A DNA stretch of 64,000 nt, from contig JACQUA010000106.1 of assembly GCA_016210565.1 (NCBI GenBank), positions 30,943 through 94,942 of the forward strand, in the 5' to 3' direction. Both the position numbers and the translations under genes were made by a program. The notes below the pieces were generated by a model that did not search any database, had not been told where the DNA came from, and saw only the letters and a list, made by a program, of their open reading frames with translations. Every line of letters begins with the position of its first letter. The first letter of the stretch is position 1. This DNA comes from Chloroflexota bacterium (lineage in GTDB: Bacteria > Chloroflexota > Dehalococcoidia > JACQUA01). This document shows, piece by piece, positions 47,260-56,722 of this stretch.

Positions 47260-47505
47260 GATAGATCACCGGTCAAATCTTCTCCCCCTTTGAAAAAGGG
47301 GGATTGGCATTGTCCCACACCAAGCCGCAGAGAGCATAAAGGGACTGTGGCGGCGGACGCTGTCACCACAGAGGACGACAAGGTTTGCAGAGGCCAGGAA
47401 TTCACTCTGTGTCCCCTCTGCGTTCCTTTGCGTCCTTTGTGGTTAGATCCCTCCCCGCCCTTTGCGGTTAAGTCGGCCCCGCACCCGCAAGGCTGAAGCC
47501 ATGGG

Positions 47506-48966
47506 CTACCCCCACGGGGACTCTTTGGCGGCGTTCTGACCGGCGATCCGGCCGAAGGCCAGGCACTCGCCCACATTGCCGGACCCCTGGTACATGAAAC
47601 CCCAGATGGAGCCGAGCTCCCCCGCGGCGTAGAGCCTGGGGATGGGCTTACCATCGGGATTCAGAACCCTGGATTCCTTGTCGCGGCGGGGTCCGCCCTG
47701 GGTGTTGATCAAGGACGGCCAGACCTTTATGGCGTAGTAGGGCGGCCCTTCCAGCGCCCGGAGCGCCTGCTTCGGCCGGTTGAAATCGGCGTCCCGGCCG
47801 CTCTTGCAGCCCTCGTTGTACCGGCTGATGGTGTTTTCCAGTGCGGCCTCGTCCACCGACATCTGCTTCGCCAGGTCGGATACCGTCTTGCCCTGGATTA
47901 CCCACCCTTTGGCGATTTCCTTGGAGTTGTCCAGGCTCCACTTGTAGATATCCCTGTTGAGCCCCATGATGCCGGTGTAGAGTGGACCCTTGCGCCGGGT
48001 GGTCTCGTCAAAGATAGCGTGGGCAGGGATGCGGGGGAACTCGATGCGGTCCGGGTCGAAGTAGTTGACCGCCCGCCACATGTCGTGCAACTCGAATCCG
48101 ACCTCGTTGGCGAACCGCTTGCTGGCCTTGTCCACGAAAATGAACCCCTCGCTCAGGAAGCGTATCTGGAAAGCCGCCTGGTACTCGGGGGTCTTGAAAC
48201 CGAGGTAAGCGGATACCGCGCCCATGTGCCATAAGGCCGCGCCAGCCTTCTGAGCCATCCTGATGCCGTCGCCGGTGTTGCCCGGATTGCCGTAGCTGTG
48301 GAAGGGTTTGCAGGGCAGGAAGTCCCACTTCATCGCCTCATCCCACTCAAAGCCGCCGCAGGTCAAAATCACAGCGCGTCTGCACTTCAAGGCCAGGGGC
48401 TTCCCCTTCTCCTCGGCCATGACGCCGGTGATCTGGCCCCTTGAATTCGTCATGAGCTCCTTTGCCGGCGCGCCGGCCATGACCTTGATGCCGCGGCGCT
48501 GCACGCAGCCGGAAAGGAACTTCCATAGCCTCTGGGCGTTGGTACCCTCGGCGTCGGCGCCCTTGACAATGACCTTGGCGATGGCTTTGGCCCCGGGAAG
48601 TTTCGGGAAGGCCGCCCCCCCGGTGGAGAAGGGGTAACCGACCACCGTGGGCCGGTGGAATTCGACCTCGGCGCCGTTTTCCCTCAGCCAGTCGGCGTTC
48701 TTCATGCAGGACTGGACGTAGGTCTCAATTATCTCTTTGTCCACGGTGCCGAAGGAGAGCCGTTCCATGTACTGGACGGCTTCCATGCTGACCGGGTTGA
48801 GGATGGTCCCGCCCGAGAGATAGGTGTTGCCGCCTCCGGAAGGCATCTTCTCCAGGACGATGACGCTGGCGCCATTATCGTGGGCGGTAATGGCTGCCGT
48901 TGCCCCCGCGCCGCCATAGCCTACTACCACCACATCGGCTTCCAGGTCGTACTTTTCGAAAAGCAT
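47506..48966 (-). CDS. FAD-dependent oxidoreductase, fumarate reductase flavoprotein/ketosteroid dehydrogenase-like, copy 1
   Basis: EADVVVVGYGGAGATAAITAHDNGASVIVLEKMPSGGGNTYLSGG; C-term PRLYAAGELGSIWGFMYQGSGNVGECLAFGRIAGQNAA; Met 48966 preferred. Confidence 0.93.
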   Translation of the reverse strand: MLFEKYDLEADVVVVGYGGAGATAAITAHDNGASVIVLEKMPSGGGNTYLSGGTILNPVSMEAVQYMERLSFGTVDKEIIETYVQSCMKNADWLRENGAEVEFHRPTVVGYPFSTGGAAFPKLPGAKAIAKVIVKGADAEGTNAQRLWKFLSGCVQRRGIKVMAGAPAKELMTNSRGQITGVMAEEKGKPLALKCRRAVILTCGGFEWDEAMKWDFLPCKPFHSYGNPGNTGDGIRMAQKAGAALWHMGAVSAYLGFKTPEYQAAFQIRFLSEGFIFVDKASKRFANEVGFELHDMWRAVNYFDPDRIEFPRIPAHAIFDETTRRKGPLYTGIMGLNRDIYKWSLDNSKEIAKGWVIQGKTVSDLAKQMSVDEAALENTISRYNEGCKSGRDADFNRPKQALRALEGPPYYAIKVWPSLINTQGGPRRDKESRVLNPDGKPIPRLYAAGELGSIWGFMYQGSGNVGECLAFGRIAGQNAAKESPWG

Positions 48967-49270
48967 GTTTGTTCTTCTTCCTTCCTGAATTTGGCCTGGT
49001 GGCACAGGCCTCCGTGCCTGTGAGCGCCGGACTTCGGCCATGCCGGCTTCTCTCGTCAGTGGCTGGCATAAAGCCTTTTCGGGTTGAACGTTCGTCGTTG
49101 ACAGAACACAACTGACACTGCAAAAATACAGCCCTCACAGGCACGGCGGCCTGTGCTACCGGTTGCCGTAGCGACCCCGGCATGTCCGGGCAATGGATGT
49201 CGCTACGGGGTTTCCCCCCACCCCCGCAGGCTAAAGACCTGCGGCTACAACCCCGGGGGGCTGCGACGGG

Positions 49271-50743
49271 TCAGCCCCACGGCTTTTCCCCAGCGGCGTT
49301 GCGGCCGGCGATCTGGCCGAAGACGATGGACTCGCCATTGTTCCCCGATCCCTGGTACATGAACCCCCAGATGGACCCCAGCTCGCCCGCCGCGTAGAGC
49401 CTCGGAATGGGTTTCCCCCAGGCGTCGAGCACGTGCGAATCCTTGTCCCTGCGGGGACCGCCCTGGGTATTGATCAGGCACGGGTACAGCTTGATGGCGT
49501 AGAAGGAGGACGTTTCGATGGCCGCCAGGGTCTCTTTGCCCCTCTCGAAGTCCGGGTCCTTGCCCGTCTTGCAGTACTGATTGTAGGTGGCGACGGTCTT
49601 TTCCAGGGCGGCGGGGTCGATGCCGATGCGGGCGGCCAGGTCCCTTATGGACCTGCCCTGGGCTATCCAGCCGCGGGCGACTTCCGCCGAGTTGTCGGCG
49701 CTCCATTTGTACAGGTACTGGTTGATGCCGGTCCCGCCCGGGTTGAGGGGGGCCTTGCGCCGGGCCACGTCATCGAAGATGGCGTACATGGGGATGCGCG
49801 GATAGTCCATGCGCTTCGAGTCGAACACGGCCAGTTTGGCGGCGATTTCATGGAGCTCAACCCCGGCCTCGTCCGTAAACCGTTGCCCGTTTTTGTCGAC
49901 GTAGATAAACCGCTCGCTGATAAACCTGATGCCGAAAGATGCCTGGTATTCATCGCATTTGAAACCGGCGGAGGCCGAGGTGGCCGGCATGTGCCACAGG
50001 GCGGCCCCCACCTGTTGGGCCATCCGGATGCCGTCGCCGGTATTTCCGGGGTGCCCGTAGGCGTAGAAAGGCTTACTGGCGAGGAAGTCCCACTTGAGGG
50101 CTTCGTCGAACTCGAAGCCGCCGGTAGTCAGGACCACCGCCTTTCTGGCTTTGACCGTGATCTTCTTGCCATCCCTCTCGGCGACCACACCGGTTACCTC
50201 CCGCGCGCCGTTGGTGAGCAGCTCCCGGACAGGCGTATCCAACAGGACCGGCACTCCCCGGCGCTCGACGTTGGTCGCAAGCACCTCCCACAGCCGTTCG
50301 CCGCGGGTGCCCTTTACCCGCTTGAGGACGCGCTTCGACATGAACTCCGCGCCGGGGACGTGGGGAAAGCTGGCCTTGCCGCTCGGGCTGGGGTATCCTA
50401 CGGAGAAGTCCGGCGAAATCTCCGGCTCTCCGCCGAGGCTTCTCATGTAGCTCTCGTTTTTCAGGGCGGTCTCCAGAAACGCCGCGGCTATATCTCTCTC
50501 CATGGTCCCATAGGATATTTTCTCGATGTACGGGACGCCTCCCATGCCCGTCGGGGTGAGAAAAGTGCCGCCCGACAGTTTGGTGTTGCCGCCGCCGGCG
50601 GACGTCTTCTCCAGGATGAGCACCCTGGCGCCGAGATCGTGAGCGGTGATGGCCGCCACTGCCCCGGCGCCCCCATAGCCCACGATCACCACATCGCTTT
50701 CCATATCGAATTTCTTTGGGGTCCCGTCTGCCAGATTAGACAT
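49271..50743 (-). CDS. FAD-dependent oxidoreductase, same family, copy 2
   Basis: ESDVVIVGYGGAGAVAAITAHDLGARVLILEKTSAGGGNTKLSGG; C-term PRLYAAGELGSIWGFMYQGSGNNGESIVFGQIAGRNAAGEKPWG. Confidence 0.93.
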   Translation of the reverse strand: MSNLADGTPKKFDMESDVVIVGYGGAGAVAAITAHDLGARVLILEKTSAGGGNTKLSGGTFLTPTGMGGVPYIEKISYGTMERDIAAAFLETALKNESYMRSLGGEPEISPDFSVGYPSPSGKASFPHVPGAEFMSKRVLKRVKGTRGERLWEVLATNVERRGVPVLLDTPVRELLTNGAREVTGVVAERDGKKITVKARKAVVLTTGGFEFDEALKWDFLASKPFYAYGHPGNTGDGIRMAQQVGAALWHMPATSASAGFKCDEYQASFGIRFISERFIYVDKNGQRFTDEAGVELHEIAAKLAVFDSKRMDYPRIPMYAIFDDVARRKAPLNPGGTGINQYLYKWSADNSAEVARGWIAQGRSIRDLAARIGIDPAALEKTVATYNQYCKTGKDPDFERGKETLAAIETSSFYAIKLYPCLINTQGGPRRDKDSHVLDAWGKPIPRLYAAGELGSIWGFMYQGSGNNGESIVFGQIAGRNAAGEKPWG

Positions 50744-51032
50744 ATGCTGAATTATTCTCCTTTGCTATTCGGTTAACCCATCAGTGGCACAGGCGTCGTG
50801 GCACAGGCGTCTCGCCTGTGAATGCTGAACAACAGCGAACCCGGGTATTTGCCGGCGCCAGCCAACAAGCAGGTTGTGGCCCCTTCCGGGCGCGCGGCGT
50901 CCGAGCACGGATTGCCATGCCCCAACCGTGATCGCAATGCCGCGCCTATTGCTCCATCGGTCCGGTGGGTTCGGGCGCCCGCCGCACGCCCCGCTGACCC
51001 TTGTGCCCTTAACCCGCCCCACACGGGGGTGA

Positions 51033-52193
51033 TTATTTCACGAGGGGCTTGAAGATGTCAATCAGCCTGTTATAGAGATCAACCTGCACGGCCATGAACT
51101 TTTCGTCGGTCGAACTGGCGTACTTGATGCCCGGGATGCGCACCAGGTCGGGGTCCAGATGGTCCACGGGCACATCCAGGCGGGCGCTCTGGGACAGGGT
51201 GGTCCTGGTGGCGACCGTCTGGCCTTCCTTCGTGAGCAGGAAGTTGATGAAGACCTTGGCCGCGTTGGGGTGCGGCGCCCCCTTGAGCATGGCCACAGTG
51301 CCGAAGCCGGCCGTCACGGTCGCCCCTTCCGCCGGCGTGACCAGCCCGACCGGCGCCCCCGTCTTCTTGAAGGGAGACAGGGAAGCCGTTTCCGGGAACA
51401 ACAAAACGGGATTCTTGCCCATGGCCAACCACTGTAGTTGCTGGTTGCGGTCTCTTAAGAGGAGCGGCTGCCAACCCGCCAGTTCACGGACAAAGTCCCA
51501 GCCCATGATGTACTCACCCACCAATGCCAGTTGCTGTATAGCGGGGCCGCTTCCGAGCGTTGGATCATCCATTATCATCTGCCCCTGCCATTTGCGCAGG
51601 TCCCGCCAGGACTTTATCTCGCCGGCCTTTACCATGGTGGTGTTGACGGCGATGGGCGGCTGCACAAAGGCATACATCTGCAGGACGGTAGCCGCCTCCC
51701 GGTCCACCCATGGGACCGTCCCCTCCCACCACATCTTCGGGTCGAGCACCTCCGGCAGGGTGATGACCGGCTTCAAAGGCAAAAGGACGTTCGCCGGCCA
51801 CAGGGCCATTTGATGCTGCGAACTGCCGATTATAACGACGTCCGCGGCGTAGGCCCTGCTCCTCTGTTCCCTCATGATGCGCTCGGCGATCTCCGCAGAC
51901 CTCCCCAGCACGAATTCCGCGTCCAGACCGTATTTCTCCTTCACCGCCTGGCTCAGAGCCGCCCTGAAGTCGGCGCCAAACCCGGTGTAAACAAGGACAG
52001 TGCCTTCCTTTTTCGCCTCGGCCAGAGTGCGCTCCCAGTCCTGCTCCCAGAGCGCTTTGGCGGACGACGCCGGCGCGGCCTTGCCCGCGGGGGCAGCGGG
52101 CGGCGGGGCCGTCGCCGCAGGGACGGTGCAGGCAGGCGAGACCAGGGCCAGAATGAAGAATACACTCACGGCCGGGGTAAAAAGATTGCGCAT
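51033..52193 (-). CDS. ABC-type Fe3+-family substrate-binding lipoprotein (tandem array member)
   Basis: MRNLFTPAVSVFFILALVSPAC lipobox; WEQDWERTLAEAKKEGTVLVYTGFGADFRAAL; DDPTLGSGP. Confidence 0.92.
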   Translation of the reverse strand: MRNLFTPAVSVFFILALVSPACTVPAATAPPPAAPAGKAAPASSAKALWEQDWERTLAEAKKEGTVLVYTGFGADFRAALSQAVKEKYGLDAEFVLGRSAEIAERIMREQRSRAYAADVVIIGSSQHQMALWPANVLLPLKPVITLPEVLDPKMWWEGTVPWVDREAATVLQMYAFVQPPIAVNTTMVKAGEIKSWRDLRKWQGQMIMDDPTLGSGPAIQQLALVGEYIMGWDFVRELAGWQPLLLRDRNQQLQWLAMGKNPVLLFPETASLSPFKKTGAPVGLVTPAEGATVTAGFGTVAMLKGAPHPNAAKVFINFLLTKEGQTVATRTTLSQSARLDVPVDHLDPDLVRIPGIKYASSTDEKFMAVQVDLYNRLIDIFKPLVK

Positions 52194-52399
52194 CGGCGTT
52201 TCTCCTTGACGACAATACAGTACCACAGGCGTCTCGCCTGTGTGCCGGTACCCTCACCATTCGTGGCGCGTGCTACCGGTGGCGCTTCTGGCAGCGGCGA
52301 ATCCCCCTTAATCCCCCTTTTTCAAAGGGGGAGAGCCCCTACGGGCACGCGCAGCGTGCCGCTACGGTTGCCCGCGCGGGCGAACACACGAGTTCGCCC

Positions 52400-53548
52400 C
52401 TACTTCTTCAGCGGAGCAAAGATCTCGATCACCCTTTTCTTCAGGTCGACTTCCTTATCCATGAAGTCCTTGTCATTGGTCGATATGTATTTGATGCCGG
52501 GCTGGCGGACCACGATAGACTCGAGGTGATCGGTGGGTACGTCGACCCTGGTGCTCTGATGGCCGGTGGCCCTGGAAGAAAGGGTCTGGCCCTCCCGGCT
52601 CATCAAGAAGTTGATGAATACCTTTGCCGCGCTGGGATGGGGGCTGCCCTTGGGCTGCGACACAAACCCATAGCTGGCCTCCAGGTACGCCCCTTCGGTG
52701 GGCACCATCTGGGTAATGGGGGCGCCCAGCTTGGCGAACTCAAAGACCACGGCTTTTTCAGGCGCAATGACGATGGGATACTTACCCCTGGCCACCCACT
52801 CCACCAGCAAGCGGGGGTCCCGCTGGATCACCGGTTCCTGCTTCGCGAACTGGTTGATGTAGTCCCAGTCCATTATGCTGTAGGCCAGCATTGTCATGGT
52901 CTTCTGCCCCGACCCGGAGATGGTGGGGTCGTTGATAACGATCTGGCCCTTCCATTTCGGGTTCAAGAGGTCCTTCCACGCCTTCACTTCGCCGGGCTTC
53001 ACCATGTCGGTGTTGATCACAATCGGGGGCGTGACATACTCGTAGAACTGCAAATAGCTTTTGGTGTCCTTGTCCAGCCAGGGGATTTCCCCGCGCCACC
53101 AGACTTTGGAGTCCGTTACTTCGGGCAGTATCAGCGACTTCTCTATGGACTGGAGCGCTCCCTCGGGCTGGAAGGTCAGCAAGAACTGGGAAGAGCCGAC
53201 GACCACGATGTCCGCCTGGAAGACCCTGTTCTTCTGTTCCCGCATGACGCGCTCGGCGATCTCGGCGGACCTGGCGGTCAGGGCGTCGACGCTTATGCCG
53301 TACTTGCGGGCCATGGGTTCAGACAGGGCTTCTCGCCACTCCGCCCCGTATCCGGTGTAGACGACGACCTTGCCCTCCTTTTTGGCGGCGGCCAGCGTGC
53401 TATCCCACTCCTGCTCCCAGGCCGTTTTGACGGCTGACCCTTGGGGGCCTCTCTCCGGGGCCGTGGCCGGGCCGGCCTGTTGCTGTGGGGCGCAGGCGGC
53501 CAGGACGAGGACCAGGATGGAAAGTAATACGACTACGATTTTTGGCAT
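52400..53548 (-). CDS. ABC-type Fe3+-family substrate-binding lipoprotein (tandem array member)
   Basis: LVLVLAAC lipobox; WEQEWDSTLAAAKKEGKVVVYTGYGAEWREAL; INDPTISGSGQKTMTM. Confidence 0.93.
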   Translation of the reverse strand: MPKIVVVLLSILVLVLAACAPQQQAGPATAPERGPQGSAVKTAWEQEWDSTLAAAKKEGKVVVYTGYGAEWREALSEPMARKYGISVDALTARSAEIAERVMREQKNRVFQADIVVVGSSQFLLTFQPEGALQSIEKSLILPEVTDSKVWWRGEIPWLDKDTKSYLQFYEYVTPPIVINTDMVKPGEVKAWKDLLNPKWKGQIVINDPTISGSGQKTMTMLAYSIMDWDYINQFAKQEPVIQRDPRLLVEWVARGKYPIVIAPEKAVVFEFAKLGAPITQMVPTEGAYLEASYGFVSQPKGSPHPSAAKVFINFLMSREGQTLSSRATGHQSTRVDVPTDHLESIVVRQPGIKYISTNDKDFMDKEVDLKKRVIEIFAPLKK

Positions 53549-53837
53549 GGTTCCTCCTTGGTAACCTGGAAATGACGAATTTCGAAGTCCGAATGACGAA
53601 TGACTAACTACCGGGTGATGTTAGCGTCCTCGTTTTGGACATTCAGATTTTGAACATTACTACGAAAATGTCACCCTGAGCGAAGTCGAAGGGTCTTTGC
53701 TCTCGTGGCCCGAAAGATTCTTCGACTACGACTCGCTTGCGCTCGTCTTCGCTCAGAATGACATTCTCATCCTTCATGGCGCTTGGCTGGCCAAGCATGG
53801 GTGATTGATTCGTCATTCGAATTTCGTCATTCGTCAT

Positions 53838-55010
53838 TTATTTCAACAGTGGTTTAAAAATCTCAACCACTCTGTTCTTCAGTTCGATCTCCTGTTCCGT
53901 GAACTTGCTATCGGAAGCGGAAATATACTTCGAACCTGGCTGGCGGACCAGGATTTGATCGAGAAAGTCCGTGGGGGTGTCGGCCCTGGCGCTGTGATGG
54001 CCGGTGGCTTTCGAGGAAAGGGTCTGCCCCTCCTTGCTGAGCAAGAAATTGATGAATACCTTTCCGGCATTGGGCTGGGGGCTGCCTTTGGGCTGCCCCA
54101 CGAAGCCGAAGCCCGCCGTCAAATATGTCCCCTCGGCAGGATTGTTGAAGGCCAGCGGCGCGCCCGCCTTAGCGAATTCGAAGGCAGTCTCGGTGTGGGG
54201 GGCCAGCACCATGGGATACTTGCCCCGGGCAATCCACTCGACCATCAAACGGGTGTCCCTTTGCAGGACAGGTTCGTGTTTGGCCAGGGCACTGACATAG
54301 TCCCAGTCCATGATGCCGTAGGCAAAAACGGTCATGAGCTTCTGACCGGAGCCGGAGGTGGTGGGGTCGTTGATGACTATCTGGCCCTTCCACTTGGGAT
54401 TGAGCAGGTCCTTCCACGACTTGATTTCCCCCGGTTTGACCATATCAGAATTGGTCACCAGCGAGGGGACCACGTAATCATAGAACTGGAAGTAGGTCTT
54501 GTCCCGGTCCAGCCACGGAAGCTGGCCCTGCCACCAGGCTTTGGGGTCGATGACTTCCGGGAGGACCAGCGTCTTGTCCATGGGCTGGAGAACACCCCCG
54601 GGCTGGAAAGTCAGCAGGAACTGGGATGAGCCGACGATGATGGCGTCAGCCTGGAAGACCCTGTTCTTCTGTTCCCTCATCACCCGTTCGGCGATTTCCG
54701 CCGACCTGCCGGTCATGGCCTCGACGGTTATGCCGTATTTCCGGGACATAGCCGCGGACAGGGCTTCCCGCCATTCGGCGCCGTAGCCCGTGTAAACGAC
54801 GATCTTGCCTTCCTTCCTGGCCTCCGCGAGGGTGCGCTCCCAGTCCTGTTCCCAGGCCTGTTTTGTCGCCCCTGGCGCCGCGGTCTGTCCCGGGGGCGGG
54901 GCGGCCGGGGTGGCTTCCGGCCTGGCGGCGCAGGCCCCGAGGATCATCAGCGATAGCGCAAATACCGCCATCATCACTGTTTGAACCGTTTTCATCTTTT
55001 CCTCGTTCAA
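53838..55010 (-). CDS. ABC-type Fe3+-family substrate-binding lipoprotein (tandem array member)
   Basis: LSLMILGAC lipobox; WEQDWERTLAEARKEGKIVVYTGYGAEWREALS; INDPTTSGSGQKLMTV. Confidence 0.93.
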   Translation of the reverse strand: MNEEKMKTVQTVMMAVFALSLMILGACAARPEATPAAPPPGQTAAPGATKQAWEQDWERTLAEARKEGKIVVYTGYGAEWREALSAAMSRKYGITVEAMTGRSAEIAERVMREQKNRVFQADAIIVGSSQFLLTFQPGGVLQPMDKTLVLPEVIDPKAWWQGQLPWLDRDKTYFQFYDYVVPSLVTNSDMVKPGEIKSWKDLLNPKWKGQIVINDPTTSGSGQKLMTVFAYGIMDWDYVSALAKHEPVLQRDTRLMVEWIARGKYPMVLAPHTETAFEFAKAGAPLAFNNPAEGTYLTAGFGFVGQPKGSPQPNAGKVFINFLLSKEGQTLSSKATGHHSARADTPTDFLDQILVRQPGSKYISASDSKFTEQEIELKNRVVEIFKPLLK

Positions 55011-55060
55011 TTCTTTTCCCCCTTTGGAAAAGGGGCACTAAAGGGAATTCAAAAAGCAGG

Positions 55061-55166
55061 ACCGCAGGGGCGAACCCGGCCCGACGCATCGCACCGATGC
55101 ATCGGGGTCGCAGAGCAGAGTGTGTTCGCCCGCCGGCGGGCAGACCCATGGCTTTGCCCTTACAGT
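55061..55166. repeat. 106-bp MITE-like element, copy A (accgcaggggcgaaccc...tgcccttacagt)
   Basis: Same length and about 85% similar by eye to 56593-56698; imperfect terminal inverted repeats. Confidence 0.85.
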
Positions 55167-55226
55167 TGTCGGACGACATTTTGCATTCTGGTTTGTCATT
55201 TTGATTCTTGACTTTTGATTTTTGGT

Positions 55227-56375
55227 TTACCTCATCAGCGGCTGGAAGAGCTCCACCACCCTCTTTTTCAGATCGACCTCCTTGGCCAGGAACTCTTCGT
55301 CAGTCGAGCTGACATACTTGACGCCCGGCAGACGCACCTGGGCCGGCAGCAGATGGTCCGTTGGCACGTCCACCCTGCCGCTCTGCAACCCGAGCGCTTT
55401 TGAGGCCAGCGTCTGTCCTTCCTGACTCAGCAGGAAATTGATGAATATTTTGGCCGCGTTGGGATGGGGCGCCGCCTTGGGAATGGCCAGGCAGCCGAAG
55501 CCGGGCGTCACGTAGGCCCCCTCGGCGGGCGTGATGAACCGCACCGGGGCGCCTTCGTTAATCAACTTGTAGAACTGCTCGGGTGCCACTCCCACCAGTA
55601 TGGGGTACTTGCCGCGCACCAGCCACTGCGTCTGGAGGGTGCGGTCCCTGGCCAGCGCCGGCTCCTGCTTTATGAAATCGCGCACGTAGTCAAGATCCAT
55701 CAGCGAATAGGCCACCATGGTCATGAGCTGCTGGCCGGGCCCGCTGATGGTCGGGTCGTCAAGCACGATGCCCCCTTTCCATTTGGGCGCCAGGAGGTCT
55801 TTGTATCCCTTTATCTCCTCGGGTTTGACCAGGTCGGAGTTGACGGCCACCGGGGCGTTGGCGTAGGCGAACATCTGAAAGACGGTGGCTGTTTCGCGGT
55901 CGACCCACGGGGTCCTCTTTTGCCACCACGCGGCGGGGTCCAGGACGTCGGGCCGGATGATCACCGGCTTCAGCGGCTGCAGCGCATTCGCCGGCCACAA
56001 CGCCAGTTGCATCTGGGATACCCCGATATTGATAACGTCGGCCATGTTGGTCCGGGAAAGCTGCTCCCGCATCACCCGCTCGGCGATTTCGGCCGACCTG
56101 GCGCTGACAAATTCCGCGTTCAGGCCGTATTTCGTCTGCATGGCCTTAGCCAGGACTGAGGTAAGATCGGCCCCGTAGCCTGTATAGACCGTTACGCTGC
56201 CCTCCTTTCTTGCCTCACGAAGGGTGTTTTCCCAGTCTTCTTCCCAGGCGGCCCTAGCCGACGCCTGGGGCGCAGACGGGGTGGCCGCCGGCTGGGCCGT
56301 TCCCTGCCCCGCAGTGCAGGCAAGCAGGACCGCGGCCACAGCGCAGATAATGCTCAGCTTCAATGCAGACCACAT
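55227..56375 (-). CDS. ABC-type Fe3+-family substrate-binding lipoprotein (tandem array member)
   Basis: AVAAVLLAC lipobox; WEEDWENTLREARKEGSVTVYTGYGADLTSVL; LDDPTISGPGQQLMTM. Confidence 0.93.
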   Translation of the reverse strand: MWSALKLSIICAVAAVLLACTAGQGTAQPAATPSAPQASARAAWEEDWENTLREARKEGSVTVYTGYGADLTSVLAKAMQTKYGLNAEFVSARSAEIAERVMREQLSRTNMADVINIGVSQMQLALWPANALQPLKPVIIRPDVLDPAAWWQKRTPWVDRETATVFQMFAYANAPVAVNSDLVKPEEIKGYKDLLAPKWKGGIVLDDPTISGPGQQLMTMVAYSLMDLDYVRDFIKQEPALARDRTLQTQWLVRGKYPILVGVAPEQFYKLINEGAPVRFITPAEGAYVTPGFGCLAIPKAAPHPNAAKIFINFLLSQEGQTLASKALGLQSGRVDVPTDHLLPAQVRLPGVKYVSSTDEEFLAKEVDLKKRVVELFQPLMR

Positions 56376-56592
56376 ACGGTTCTCTTCCTCTCTCAGATTA
56401 TCCGGGGAAAGTCCCCTGCATACTCATTCGTCAAAGGGCGACCGAAGACCTGCCGGCATTCATCCCTTTTCAGAATCGTCATTGCACCATGATGTTATCA
56501 CAAAGAGCGAACGCAGAGCAAAGTGGTTTGAAACAATACCATACGCCAGCGGCGGACCATCAAGGACGAAAATCGGCCGTCATTGTCCCAAA

Positions 56593-56698
56593 ACCGTAGG
56601 GGCGAACCCGTCCCGGCGCATCGCCCCGATGCATCGGGGTCGCAGAGCGGAGCGTGTTCGCCCGCCGGCGGGCAGACACATTGGTCTGCCCCTACGGT
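56593..56698. repeat. 106-bp MITE-like element, copy B (accgtaggggc...gcccctacggt, perfect 11-nt TIR)
   Basis: Pairs with 55061-55166 around an SBP gene. Confidence 0.85.
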
Positions 56699-56722
56699 TC
56701 TCTATCTCGGTCTTCTCTCCGA

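Noticed and set aside
49433-50776. 447-aa plus-strand ORF
   Set aside because: Antisense to an FAD oxidoreductase with clear motifs; no recognisable protein features.
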